From Deltaproteobacteria bacterium (GTDB lineage: Bacteria > Desulfobacterota > Syntrophia > Syntrophales > Smithellaceae), in assembly GCA_009668925.1 (NCBI GenBank), contig SBEK01000006.1, forward strand, positions 1 to 43,306: a stretch of DNA of 43,306 nucleotides, read 5' to 3'. Position numbers and translations under genes: made by a program. The notes beneath the pieces are model-generated. The model searched no databases, had not been told where the DNA came from, and worked only from the letters and a program-made list of their open reading frames with translations. Positions 34,037 through 43,110 of the stretch are shown one piece after another (position 1 is the first letter of the stretch; each line of letters opens with the position of its first letter).

Positions 34037-37000
34037 ATGCATTTTACGGATATCTTCATACGCCGGCCGGTCCTGGCCGTCGTGATCAGCCTGCTGATTC
34101 TGGTGCTGGGGCTCAGATCCATCGGTCTGCTGAAGGTGCGCGAGTTTCCCGAGACGCAAAATGCAGTGGTGACGGTAACGACTGTTTACACCGGTTCCGA
34201 TCCGGGCGTTGTTGCCGGTTTTATCACCGCGCCGCTGGAAAATTCCATTGCCCAGGCCAACGGGATCGACTACCTCACCTCCACTAGCACACAGAGCGTC
34301 AGCATGATTCAGGCCTACCTGCGCCTGAACTATGACTCGAACAGGGCGCTCACGGAGATCAACACCAAAGTCAACGCCGTCCTTAATCAATTGCCGCGCG
34401 ATGCGCAGCCGCCGGTGATCAGTGTGGCAATCGGGGAGACGATTGCCTCGATGTATATCGGTTTCTACAGCAAGGTCATGTCCCCCAACAAAATAACGGA
34501 CTACCTGATCCGGGTGGTGCAGCCGAAACTGCAGGCGGTGGAAGGCGTGCAGACGGCCGATATCCTGGGAGGGCGGCGCTTCGCCATGCGCATCTGGCTG
34601 GATCCGCAGAAGATGGCGGCATGCAGCGTCACGGCGGGTGACGTCAGCGCCGCTCTGGCCAACAACGATTTCATTTCCGCGGTCGGTCGCACGCAGGGGC
34701 AGATGATCACGGTCAACCTGATAGCCGATACCACGCTGCATTCGGTTGACGAATTCAAAGAGCTCATCGTTGTGTCCAGAAATGAGGCGATCATTCGGTT
34801 GAAGGACGTCGCCCGGATCACGCTGGGATCGGAGGACTATGATACGGCGGTCGCCTTTGATGGAGACCGTGCGACTTACATCGGCATCAAAGTAGCGCCG
34901 GGAGCCAATCTGCTCACGGTGATCGAAAACGTGCGCAAAGCTTTTCCCCCCATTGAAGAGCAGTTCCCGGAGGAGCTCAAGGGACGTATCGTTTACGATG
35001 CCACGAAATACATCCACAGTTCGATCGAAGAAGTGGTCAGTACGCTGATTCAGGCTCTGGTGATCGTGACGATCGTGATCTTCCTCTTTCTGGCGAGCAT
35101 CCGTTCGGTGTTCATCCCGACCATTGCGATTCCCCTGTCGCTGGTCGGGGGGTTCTTCATCATGCTGATTTTGGGATATTCCATCAATCTGCTCACTTTG
35201 CTGGCTCTGGTTCTGGCCATCGGTCTGGTCGTGGACGACGCCATTATCGTCGTCGAAAATTGTCATCGGCATATCGAGGCGGGACTCCCCCCGCTGGATG
35301 CGGCGATTGCGGGCGCGCGGGAGCTTGCCGGGCCGATCATCGCCATTACGGTGGTCCTGATTGCCGTCTATGTGCCCATCGGTTTCATGGGCGGACTGAC
35401 CGGGGCCCTCTTCACCGAATTCGCCTACTCGCTCGCGGCAGCTGTCACCGTGTCGGCGGTCATCGCTTTAACGTTGTCTCCGATGATGTGCTCCAAAATA
35501 CTCAAAACAGAACACCAGGCAAATCCCGGATGGTTTCAAAGATTTGTCAACGGCCAATTCGACTTTTTGCGGAGAACCTACCAGAAATTATTGACGATAG
35601 CCCTCAATTATCTGCCCGTGACGATCGTATTTGCCGTCTTCATTCTGGCCATCAATTACTTTCTCTTTGTCGGATCGAAAAGCGAGCTGGCCCCTCAGGA
35701 GGATCAAGGGATTATTATTTCTTTCATCACGGCTGCCCCGAATGCAACGCTGGAACAAACGCAGCTCAATTCGCGGCAGGTGTTCGACATCTTCAGGTCA
35801 TACTCCGAAACGGACCATGTCTTTCAGCTTGACGGAGTGAACGGGTTGAATACCGGCGTCGCCGGGCTGGTCACGAAACCCTGGGACGAACGTAAACGGA
35901 CAACGATGGAGCTAAACCCGATGGTCCAGATGAAGCTCAACGGCATTGCGGGGGCGCGCGCAGCGGCCTTCCTGAGACCGCCGCTGCCGGGCACCAGCGG
36001 GCTGCCCGTGCAGTTTATTGTCGGGACGACGAATTCGTTTGAAAATCTGAATGAAATATCTCAAGCCGTCCTGGCCGGCGCATACCGGACCGGGCTGTTT
36101 GCCTATGTGGACACCGACCTCAAGATAGACAAACCGCAGACGATCCTGCGCATCAATCGTGAAAAGGCCGCGCAAATGGGATTGACGATGCGTGAAGTCG
36201 GCGGACAGCTGGGGGCGATGCTGGGCGGCGGTTATGTGAATTTCTTCGATCTGCAAGGGCGGTCCTACAAAGTCATTCCGCAGGTGATGCAGCGTGAACG
36301 GCTCAATACAAGCCAGCTTCAGAACTATTACTTTAAGACAGCCCGGGGCACACCCGTCCCGTTTGGCACAATTGTTGATCTGAAAACCGCTGTTGTCCCC
36401 GAATCGCTCAATCACTTTCAACAGCTCAATGCCGTGACGATTTCGGCGGTGCCGGCGCCCGGCGTGACGCTGGGGGAAGCGCTTGCGGCTCTGAACGACA
36501 TCGCCCGGAGTATACTGCCGCAGGGTTACAGCACAGACTATGCGGGGCTGTCCCGGCAGTTTATGAGCGAATCCAGAGCTCTGTTGATCACCTTCGTCTT
36601 CGCGCTGATTATCATCTTCCTGGCATTGGCGGCGCTCTTCGAAAGCTTCCGCGACCCGCTCATCGTCATGATCAGCGTCCCGATGTCGGTTTGCGGGGCC
36701 ATGATCTTTATCAGCCTGGGTGTCGGCGGCGCCACTCTCAATATTTATACAGAGGTTGGACTGGTCACGCTGATCGGCTTGATCAGCAAACACGGTATTT
36801 TGATCGTGCAGTTTGCCAACGATTTGCAGAGACAGGGGGAAAATAAACGGCGGGCCATCGAAATGGCCTCGAGCATCCGGCTTCGGCCGATTCTCATGAC
36901 GACCGCGGCGATGATCGTGGGTGTTGTTCCGCTGGTGACGGCGTCCGGGGCGGGCGCCGAGGGCCGTTTCAACATGGGGTTGGTCATCATGACCGGCATT

Positions 37001-37126
37001 GCCATCGGCACGGCGTTCACGCTGTTCGTTGTTCCCGGCATGTATTTGTGGCTGGCCGCGGAGCACACCCGTGTTGTTTCCGAACAGGAACCGGTTGCGA
37101 AAAGAGAGACGCAGATCGAGGAGTAA
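34037..37126 (+). CDS. RND efflux transporter, HAE1 family (AcrB/MexF-like)
   Basis: A proton-driven inner-membrane pump of about 1029 residues with twelve expected membrane helices and two large periplasmic loops. The N-terminus TDIFIRRPVLA is typical of the HAE1 family. The proton-relay pair Asp-Asp sits in GLVVDDAIIVVEN (about residues 400-401), and the matching Lys sits in GLISKHGIL of helix 10. AAAGG lies six bases before ATG 34037, while ATG 34031 is too close to it. HAE1 pumps export drugs, bile salts or solvents; the substrate is unknown. The stop is 25 bases from the convergent MOSC gene. Confidence 0.94.
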   Translation: MHFTDIFIRRPVLAVVISLLILVLGLRSIGLLKVREFPETQNAVVTVTTVYTGSDPGVVAGFITAPLENSIAQANGIDYLTSTSTQSVSMIQAYLRLNYDSNRALTEINTKVNAVLNQLPRDAQPPVISVAIGETIASMYIGFYSKVMSPNKITDYLIRVVQPKLQAVEGVQTADILGGRRFAMRIWLDPQKMAACSVTAGDVSAALANNDFISAVGRTQGQMITVNLIADTTLHSVDEFKELIVVSRNEAIIRLKDVARITLGSEDYDTAVAFDGDRATYIGIKVAPGANLLTVIENVRKAFPPIEEQFPEELKGRIVYDATKYIHSSIEEVVSTLIQALVIVTIVIFLFLASIRSVFIPTIAIPLSLVGGFFIMLILGYSINLLTLLALVLAIGLVVDDAIIVVENCHRHIEAGLPPLDAAIAGARELAGPIIAITVVLIAVYVPIGFMGGLTGALFTEFAYSLAAAVTVSAVIALTLSPMMCSKILKTEHQANPGWFQRFVNGQFDFLRRTYQKLLTIALNYLPVTIVFAVFILAINYFLFVGSKSELAPQEDQGIIISFITAAPNATLEQTQLNSRQVFDIFRSYSETDHVFQLDGVNGLNTGVAGLVTKPWDERKRTTMELNPMVQMKLNGIAGARAAAFLRPPLPGTSGLPVQFIVGTTNSFENLNEISQAVLAGAYRTGLFAYVDTDLKIDKPQTILRINREKAAQMGLTMREVGGQLGAMLGGGYVNFFDLQGRSYKVIPQVMQRERLNTSQLQNYYFKTARGTPVPFGTIVDLKTAVVPESLNHFQQLNAVTISAVPAPGVTLGEALAALNDIARSILPQGYSTDYAGLSRQFMSESRALLITFVFALIIIFLALAALFESFRDPLIVMISVPMSVCGAMIFISLGVGGATLNIYTEVGLVTLIGLISKHGILIVQFANDLQRQGENKRRAIEMASSIRLRPILMTTAAMIVGVVPLVTASGAGAEGRFNMGLVIMTGIAIGTAFTLFVVPGMYLWLAAEHTRVVSEQEPVAKRETQIEE

Positions 37127-37150
37127 TTGGCGATATTTTTGCAGAGCGGT

Positions 37151-37585
37151 TTATTCGACCACGGTTATTTCATCGCCCACGGTGATCACGCCTTCGGACA
37201 ACACACGGACGAAAATACCTTCTTTCGGCATGACGCAGTCGCCGACGGCATGATAGATCGCGCAGGGCGTAAGACACGTTTTTCCGATCTGCGTGACTTC
37301 CAGCAGAACATCTTTGCCGATTCTGAATTTAGTTCCCAGCGGCAGCGTGTACAGTTCAATGCCCTCAGTGGTCAGATTCTCGGCAAAGTCTCCATATTGG
37401 ACATGGAGACCCTTTTGCCGTATCTTTTCGACGCTTTCGGCTGCCAGCAGGCTGACTTGTCTAATCGCCATACCAATGTGGGCATCATTTTCCAGCCCCC
37501 GGTTGACTAAAGCGCGTGCCGCTGTGACATTATGTTTCTTTTCACCTTTTTTATCACTGATATTGACGGACAGAATCTTGCCCAT
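37151..37585 (-). CDS. MOSC-domain protein
   Basis: A free-standing MOSC domain of 144 residues, related to the C-terminus of molybdenum cofactor sulfurase. Visible signature: GDFAENLTTEG near 65-75 and the conserved Cys in GKTCLTPCAIYHAVGDC with following MPKEGIF. Such small MOSC proteins are thought to handle molybdenum cofactor or sulfur but mostly lack proven functions. It is the last gene of the rrf2-nadA-metX-metW-ridA series, six bases after ridA. Confidence 0.88.
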   Translation of the reverse strand: MGKILSVNISDKKGEKKHNVTAARALVNRGLENDAHIGMAIRQVSLLAAESVEKIRQKGLHVQYGDFAENLTTEGIELYTLPLGTKFRIGKDVLLEVTQIGKTCLTPCAIYHAVGDCVMPKEGIFVRVLSEGVITVGDEITVVE

Positions 37586-37591
37586 GATTAT

Positions 37592-37969
37592 TCAATTCCT
37601 TATCGCGATGGCTTCAATTTCGAGCGGGACGCCTTTGGGTAATGCGGATACTTCCACCGTGGAACGGGCGGGGGGCTCCTGGGGGAAAAAACCTGCGTAA
37701 ATCTCATTGACGGCTGCGAAATCGCTTATGTGTTTTAAAAAAAGGGTCGTCTTGACAATGTTTTTCAGAGACAGACCGCTTTCTTCGAGAAGGGTCTGCA
37801 GATTGGTCAAAATCTGATGCGTCGCCGCCCGGATATCCATGATGATGTCCCCTGTTTCCGGGTTAACGGGCAGTTGCCCCGAAATAAAAATAAAACCGCC
37901 TGCCTCCACGGCCGCTGAGTAAGGTCCGGCAACAGGCAGTTTATCGGACGTCCATATCTTCTTTTCCAT
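37592..37969 (-). CDS. ridA: RidA-family reactive imine/enamine deaminase
   Basis: A 125-residue YjgF/YER057c/UK114 protein. It has GPYSAAVEAGGFIFISGQ (18-35), and the catalytic Arg in PPARSTVEV with the following Glu in LEIEAIA, as in RidA. RidA speeds release of ammonia from unstable enamines and imines such as 2-aminoacrylate, protecting PLP enzymes. It lies 14 bases after metW in an operon with nadA, whose substrate iminoaspartate is itself such an imine. Confidence 0.93.
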   Translation of the reverse strand: MEKKIWTSDKLPVAGPYSAAVEAGGFIFISGQLPVNPETGDIIMDIRAATHQILTNLQTLLEESGLSLKNIVKTTLFLKHISDFAAVNEIYAGFFPQEPPARSTVEVSALPKGVPLEIEAIAIRN

Positions 37970-37983
37970 AAGACTCTCCCGAA

Positions 37984-38562
<579 letters not shown>

Positions 38563-38580
38563 ATCTTCTTTCTTTTTCGG

Positions 38581-39702
38581 TTAGCGCTCCCGGATATTGG
38601 CCAGGAAATTCTTAATCAATCTTGTTTCATCCTCGATCTCGATCAGAAAGGCGTCATGGCCATAGGTGGAGATCAGGTCGAAATACGTGGTGAAAGCGTG
38701 CTTTCGTTTGAGCGCCCGGACGATATCCTGCGACTGGTAGGATGGGTACAGCCAGTCGGATTTGAACGAAATAACCAGAAAGCGGACATCCGTTTTCCTG
38801 ACCTTCGGAATAAAGTGTTCACCGGAAAGATCGAAGTAATCAAGCGCCTTCGTGATATAGAGATAAGAATTGGCATCGAAACGCTTCACAAAGTTATAGC
38901 CTCGGTAGCGAAGATAACCCTCCACCTCGAAGTCGTCCGTAAATTGAAAACTGAGGTTATCGTTTTTGAGCTTTCGCGAAAATTTTTCTTCCATGGACTG
39001 ATCGCTCATGAAGGTGATGTGGCCGATCATGCGCGCGACGGCCAGACCTTTTTCGGGCTGACCGTGTTCGTAATAGTAGCCTTTGCGCCAGGCCGGGTCG
39101 GCCATGATGGACTGCCGGATGACTTCATTAAAAGCGATCTGCTGAGGCGAATGTTTCAGGGCCGTGGCAATCGGAATGGCCGCCCAAACCCTTTCGGGAT
39201 AGGCCGATGCCCATTGCAGGGTCTGCATACCGCCCATGGAACCGCCGATGACGCAAAGGAGTTTTTCAATTCCCAGATGATCAATCAGGTGACGCTGGGC
39301 TTCGACCATATCGGCGATGGTGATCATCGGAAAATCCAGAGCGTAGGCTTTGCCGGTTTCCGCATTGATGGATGAGGGTCCGGTGCTTCCTTTGCATCCG
39401 CCGATGACATTGGAGCAGACGATAAAATACTGGCGGGTGTCCAGCGCCTTGCCGGGGCCGATGAGCCCGTCCCACCAGCCCGGAGTTGAGTCGTCTTGCG
39501 AAATCCCGGCTGCGTGGGCATCGCCTGAGAGTGCGTGGCAGACAAGAATAGCGTTGGATTTGTCCGCATTGAGCTTGCCATACGTTTCAAAAGCGATTGT
39601 GACGGGGCCGATGCTTCGCCCCGATTTCAACTGCAGCGGGTGCGGCGGTTCGGCAAATGTAAAATATTGTGTATGAACGATGCCTAAAGTTTCCTTCTTC
39701 AT
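38581..39702 (-). CDS. metX: Homoserine O-acyltransferase (MetX type)
   Basis: Activates homoserine by O-acylation at the start of methionine synthesis. The 373-residue alpha/beta-hydrolase protein has the nucleophile Ser145 in GGSMGGMQ, VIGGCKGSTGPSS near 99-111, and the late catalytic Asp/His (FKSDWLYP and YGHDAFLIE). MetX-fold enzymes use acetyl-CoA or, in proteobacteria with MetW, often succinyl-CoA, so the acyl donor is uncertain. The start is set at ATG 39702 (MKKETLG) with AAGG about ten bases upstream. A longer in-frame extension looks non-native. Confidence 0.93.
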   Translation of the reverse strand: MKKETLGIVHTQYFTFAEPPHPLQLKSGRSIGPVTIAFETYGKLNADKSNAILVCHALSGDAHAAGISQDDSTPGWWDGLIGPGKALDTRQYFIVCSNVIGGCKGSTGPSSINAETGKAYALDFPMITIADMVEAQRHLIDHLGIEKLLCVIGGSMGGMQTLQWASAYPERVWAAIPIATALKHSPQQIAFNEVIRQSIMADPAWRKGYYYEHGQPEKGLAVARMIGHITFMSDQSMEEKFSRKLKNDNLSFQFTDDFEVEGYLRYRGYNFVKRFDANSYLYITKALDYFDLSGEHFIPKVRKTDVRFLVISFKSDWLYPSYQSQDIVRALKRKHAFTTYFDLISTYGHDAFLIEIEDETRLIKNFLANIRER

Positions 39703-39748
39703 GTTGTGCTTTGCCTTAAAATCGGTTGATGAGACGACTGCCTCCGGG

Positions 39749-40654
39749 TCAGATGATTTGCAGCATCCTTTCAATGGCGCCTCTGGCCTTGTTCATGGTA
39801 TCCTCGGGCAATGTTATCCGATGGTGCATGCTCTCGAGCGACCAGAGAATTTTTTCCAGGGTGATTTTTTTCATATTGGGACAAGACGCCTTTTCGGATG
39901 CCGGATAAAACATTTTTCCCGGATTTTCTTTCCGCATGCGGTGAATGATGCCTATTTCCGTGCCGATGATGAATTCCGTCGCCCGGGATTCGCGCACATA
40001 ACGGCACATGGTCTCCGTCGATGCAACGACATCGGCCAATCCGGTCAGCTCCGGCGTGCATTCGGGATGAACCAGAATGGGGGCCTCGGGATGAACGAGG
40101 CGGGCCCGCACAATATCCTCCGGCAGAATCCGGGCATGCGTGGGACAAAATCCATTCCAGAGAATGAAACTGCAGCCGGCTTGATCTGCGACGTACCGCG
40201 CGAGATATTGATCGGGAACGAAAATAATTTTGTCGTGGCTCTTCAGGATGTGCCGCACCATCTTCAGCGCATTGCCGGAGGTGCAGCAGTAATCACAAAG
40301 GGCTTTGACGTCGGCCGATGTATTGACATAGCACAGGGTCGCCGCAGTCGGGTGTTCGGACTTCAGCGCCTGGAGGTCTGTCGCCTCAATCATATCCGCC
40401 ATGGGACAGCCGGCCTTCGGATCCGGCAAAAGAACTGTCTTAGCCGGTGAAAGGATCTTGGCCGTTTCCGCCATGAAATGAACCCCGCAAAACACAATCA
40501 CGTCCGCGTCGGTTTTGGCGGCTTCCATGCTGAGCCCCAATGAATCACCGACGAAGTCGGCAATGTCCTGAACTTCCGGCAGTTGATAGTTGTGGGCCAG
40601 AATGACCGCATTTCTTTCTTTCTTTAATTTTTGTATTTTGTTTACAAGTTCCAT
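39749..40654 (-). CDS. nadA: Quinolinate synthase A
   Basis: Condenses iminoaspartate with dihydroxyacetone phosphate to quinolinate, in NAD synthesis, using a 4Fe-4S cluster. The 301-residue protein has HNYQLPEVQDIADFVGDSL, FCGVHFMAETAKIL, NGFCPTH and KASCPNMK, the three cysteine sites of the NadA family. The start is ATG 40654; a TTG two codons earlier is possible. No nadB or nadC is in the window. It follows the Rrf2 regulator by 12 bases, which suits an Fe-S enzyme under Fe-S-responsive control. Confidence 0.95.
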   Translation of the reverse strand: MELVNKIQKLKKERNAVILAHNYQLPEVQDIADFVGDSLGLSMEAAKTDADVIVFCGVHFMAETAKILSPAKTVLLPDPKAGCPMADMIEATDLQALKSEHPTAATLCYVNTSADVKALCDYCCTSGNALKMVRHILKSHDKIIFVPDQYLARYVADQAGCSFILWNGFCPTHARILPEDIVRARLVHPEAPILVHPECTPELTGLADVVASTETMCRYVRESRATEFIIGTEIGIIHRMRKENPGKMFYPASEKASCPNMKKITLEKILWSLESMHHRITLPEDTMNKARGAIERMLQII

Positions 40655-40666
40655 GCTCAATTCTTG

Positions 40667-41122
40667 CTATTCTTTCCCGATGGGCCGGGCGTTGGGTTTG
40701 GCGCTGCCTCTCTTGCCTTTCTGCCGGGCAACAAGATGCGCGAGTGTTACACCGGCCATCGCCTCTCTGATCGTTTGGCTCAGTTGCGTCCAGGTATCCC
40801 GTGACGGGCAGACGGACACCCGCGGACAACTGGCCGGATCTTTGACGCAGTTTACCAGAGAGGTTTCTCCCTCGACCGCTTCGACGATATCACGCACGGA
40901 AATATCGTCGGCGCTTCGGGCGAGAACGTAACCGCCGCGCGCGCCGCGGATGGAGCGAATCAGTCCGGCGGCTCTTAACGGAATAACGATCAAACTCAGG
41001 TATTTTTCCGATATATCTTCACCGGCGGCGATATCCTTGAGGAAGACTGATTTATCCTGGCCGGCGGCGGCGAGTGCGATCATCAGCCGGACGCCGTATC
41101 TCGAACGGGTCGATAATTTCAT
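40667..41122 (-). CDS. Rrf2-family transcriptional regulator, likely Fe-S type
   Basis: A 151-residue winged-helix regulator: MKLSTRSRYGVRLM, then LKDIAAGEDISEKYLSLIVIPLRAAGLIRSIRGARGGYVL. The cysteine triad CVKDPASCPRVSVC (C-x6-C-x5-C) is the usual site of a 2Fe-2S or 4Fe-4S cluster in IscR/CymR-like Rrf2 proteins. The start is set at the MKLSTRSRYG methionine typical of the family. The frame runs 25 codons further upstream with a Cys/Trp-rich stretch that is probably untranslated. It heads the nadA-metX-metW-ridA-MOSC series and has a palindrome at its promoter. Confidence 0.9.
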   Translation of the reverse strand: MKLSTRSRYGVRLMIALAAAGQDKSVFLKDIAAGEDISEKYLSLIVIPLRAAGLIRSIRGARGGYVLARSADDISVRDIVEAVEGETSLVNCVKDPASCPRVSVCPSRDTWTQLSQTIREAMAGVTLAHLVARQKGKRGSAKPNARPIGKE

Positions 41123-41202
41123 CGTTAAAGGCAACCACCAAACAACTTTACCGCATGTTCCGCAGCATACTGGAAACCGAGCAACACACCACACCACTAA
41201 AC

Positions 41203-41219
41203 ACTACTTTTAAGATAGT
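41203..41219. promoter_or_regulatory. Imperfect palindrome at the rrf2 promoter, candidate Rrf2 operator
   Basis: A 17-base palindrome of the form ACTAnnTTnAAnnTAGT lies at the predicted -10/start site of the rrf2-nadA operon. Spacing and position suit repression by the Rrf2 protein. Confidence 0.45.
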
Positions 41220-41247
41220 AATTAAGTCAGGAATCAAAATTTGTCAA
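41219..41247 (-). promoter_or_regulatory. Possible promoter of the rrf2-nadA-met operon
   Basis: A perfect minus-strand TTGACA (41247-41242), a 17-base spacer and a poor -10 TAATTA. The weak -10 could mean dependence on an activator or a misplaced call. Confidence 0.35.
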
Positions 41248-41329
41248 GGTTTTATACGCCAAGGAAGATGCAAAAAGCCCGGGCGCGAATCAGTGAATCG
41301 ACGGTTGAGTGCTGAGCTCTGTCGGAATG

Positions 41330-42490
41330 TCACGGCGCCGGCGCCTGAGCTTCGTTTTCCCCCGTGCTTACGGATTTCAGCGTATCGGAGAAGATATAGA
41401 GCTTGTCGCCCGGCGCGATTTTTCTGTTGCCGTTCAGGCCATTCCAGATCAGCAGGGCTTTAAAGGGGACATCAAAACGGGAGGCAATGCCCGTCAGGGT
41501 ATCCCCCTTTTTTACGGAATAGACCGAATCATTGATCCGCGAGAACCATTCGGCGGCGAGCTTATCATAACGTTCGGGGAAACCGGCCGCACATCCTTTA
41601 GGAAGGCGAATCTGATAAGTTCCCGCGGGCAGATGATAGTATTTGATCTGCGGGTTGAGATCTTTGATCATCTTGAAGTAGGTACCGGCGGCCTGGGCGA
41701 TGATATGAAGCGGTACGGGCCTGCCGGTCTTGATTTCCAGCGTATCGGACTCTCTGGGCGAGTACAGATCGGCTTGGGTGAGGTGATAACCGAACCTCGC
41801 CGGATCGGACATGATGATTTTGGCGGCGAGGATTCGGAACACGTATCTTTGCGTTTCCTGATTTAAGTAAAGCCTGTAATAGCTGCTCACTTTTTGAACA
41901 AGAATCTCCGACCTGAGCCCGTCTTCACCCATGTTATACGCGGCGGCTGCCAGAGTCCAGGAGCCGAAGAGCGTGTAAAGATCTTTCAAATATTTGACGG
42001 CCGCCTGGGTTGCTTTGTCAACGTTTCTTCTTTCATCAATATCACGGCTTATTTCCAGACCGTATTTTGTTCCGGTGCCTTCTATGAACTGCCAATAGCC
42101 GACCGCGCCTTTGTTGGAAAAGGCGAGCGGTCTCAGCGAACTTTCCGCGATGGTAATGTATTTCAGATCATCGGGGAGCTGATTGGCCGCCAGGACTCTT
42201 TCTATTTCCGGAAAATAGCGGTTGGCGCGCTTTAGCCAGAGAATAATGTCGTCGCTGTTGTCCAGCGACACAAGCAATTCTCTTTCCAGGCGTTCGCGGA
42301 CGTCCGGATCGGCAAGCGGAACCGGTTCGTTGCAGAAGCTCAGCGGTTCGTTGATTCTGATGGCTTCCAGAATAGCCTGGCCGTTGGATGAGGCTGCTTT
42401 GACTTCGGCGTGAGAGATGGATGAACAGGTGATACTGAAAACAATGAACAATACGATTGACGGATATGGACTTAAAAAGCGCTGCTTCAA
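41330..42490 (-). CDS. Membrane-bound lytic transglycosylase with one LysM domain (MltD-like)
   Basis: A periplasmic peptidoglycan-cleaving enzyme of 386 residues. A signal peptide (about 1-28) is followed by a GH23 lytic transglycosylase domain with the catalytic Glu in TIAESSLRPLAFSNKGAVGYWQF and the AAAYNMGEDGL motif. One C-terminal LysM (SVYSVKKGDTLTGIASRF to PGDKLYIF, about 322-368) binds glycan; E. coli MltD has more. The start is TTG 42490, well supported by GGGAGGA six bases upstream. It is 27 bases after a small secreted-protein gene on the same strand and shares its promoter. Confidence 0.9.
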   Translation of the reverse strand: MKQRFLSPYPSIVLFIVFSITCSSISHAEVKAASSNGQAILEAIRINEPLSFCNEPVPLADPDVRERLERELLVSLDNSDDIILWLKRANRYFPEIERVLAANQLPDDLKYITIAESSLRPLAFSNKGAVGYWQFIEGTGTKYGLEISRDIDERRNVDKATQAAVKYLKDLYTLFGSWTLAAAAYNMGEDGLRSEILVQKVSSYYRLYLNQETQRYVFRILAAKIIMSDPARFGYHLTQADLYSPRESDTLEIKTGRPVPLHIIAQAAGTYFKMIKDLNPQIKYYHLPAGTYQIRLPKGCAAGFPERYDKLAAEWFSRINDSVYSVKKGDTLTGIASRFDVPFKALLIWNGLNGNRKIAPGDKLYIFSDTLKSVSTGENEAQAPAP

Positions 42491-42517
42491 AAAAATCCTC
42501 CCTGTGGAAACGATGGA

Positions 42518-42871
42518 TCACTTGTTTTGCGATTTGGGGGTCAATTTTGGATTCGCCAAATTGTCCCGGGCTTCCTGAAACTCCTGGGCGACGCTCTGTT
42601 TGATTTCTTTGGACTGCTGTACAGCCGATTCTCTTGCTTCTTTCAAGCCCCGGGGGATATCCTCTTTCATCGCTTTGACGTCCCGGACGACCGCTTCTTT
42701 GCTTTCTTTGTAAAGTTTAACCGTTTCTTCCTTCACGTCTCTGGCTGTTGCAGCAACGGACGAACCGGCATTCTTATCCGGGGATGGCTTGGTTGCATCG
42801 GCTGCGGCCGCAATCAAACCGCTGCCGGAAAGAAATAAAGTACAAATCAGGACAGTCGACAGACGCTTCAT
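42518..42871 (-). CDS. Small secreted helical protein of unknown function
   Basis: A 117-residue protein with a clear signal peptide (about 1-24, ending AAA). Mature residues from about 40 to 108 are a charged heptad-like amphipathic stretch (ATARDVKEETVKLYKESKEA, then VRDVKAMKEDIPRG and SKEIKQSVAQEF) resembling apolipoprotein-like or LEA-like helices. No enzyme motif or cysteine is present. Its strong promoter and its place before a lytic transglycosylase suggest a periplasmic structural or stress role, which is only an inference. It is not recognised as a named family. Confidence 0.75.
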   Translation of the reverse strand: MKRLSTVLICTLFLSGSGLIAAAADATKPSPDKNAGSSVAATARDVKEETVKLYKESKEAVVRDVKAMKEDIPRGLKEARESAVQQSKEIKQSVAQEFQEARDNLANPKLTPKSQNK

Positions 42872-42922
42872 TTTAGGGTTCCCAAAAAAGTCTTTCGTAA
42901 ATCAAGCCGGCAATTTGCAGGG

Positions 42923-42952
42923 AGTATAGGCAAAAAGCAAAACAATTGTCAA
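42923..42952 (-). promoter_or_regulatory. Strong predicted promoter of the secreted protein/transglycosylase pair
   Basis: Minus-strand perfect TTGACA (42952-42947), 18-base spacer, TATACT (42928-42923). Transcription would start about 45 bases before the ATG of the small secreted protein. Confidence 0.65.
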
Positions 42953-43036
42953 TGGAAGGAATGAACACGACTCCGAATTTTGCATTTTTAAAGATCACTA
43001 TTCATGTTGTCCGGTTGGCCATTCATTATTATTTCT

Positions 43037-43065
43037 TTGACACGTACGGCCGTTCTTCGTATAGT
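43037..43065 (+). promoter_or_regulatory. Strong predicted promoter of the ferritin-like gene
   Basis: TTGACA, 17-base spacer, TATAGT, ending 45 bases before the ATG at 43111. Confidence 0.65.
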
Positions 43066-43110
43066 AGGTCCATAAGACACATATCAAATCCACATATGCG
43101 GGAGAATAAA

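Noticed and set aside
32722..35272. Two long minus-strand open frames (403 and 429 codons)
   Set aside because: They are antisense to the RND adaptor and pump genes, and their composition (many Arg, His, Asp, Gln) is typical of shadow frames.
35912..37066. A 384-codon minus-strand frame
   Set aside because: Antisense to the RND pump gene, no ribosome site, no recognisable domain.
39703..39774. N-terminal extension of MetX
   Set aside because: Family members start close to the 39702 methionine. The extra codons run into the intergenic space behind nadA without a better ribosome site.
39680..40450. A 256-codon plus-strand frame
   Set aside because: Antisense to nadA, with no start signal.
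41123..41197. N-terminal extension of the Rrf2 regulator with a Cys/Trp-rich stretch
   Set aside because: Rrf2 proteins begin MKLSTRxRYG at 41122. The extension overlaps the expected leader and is probably not translated.
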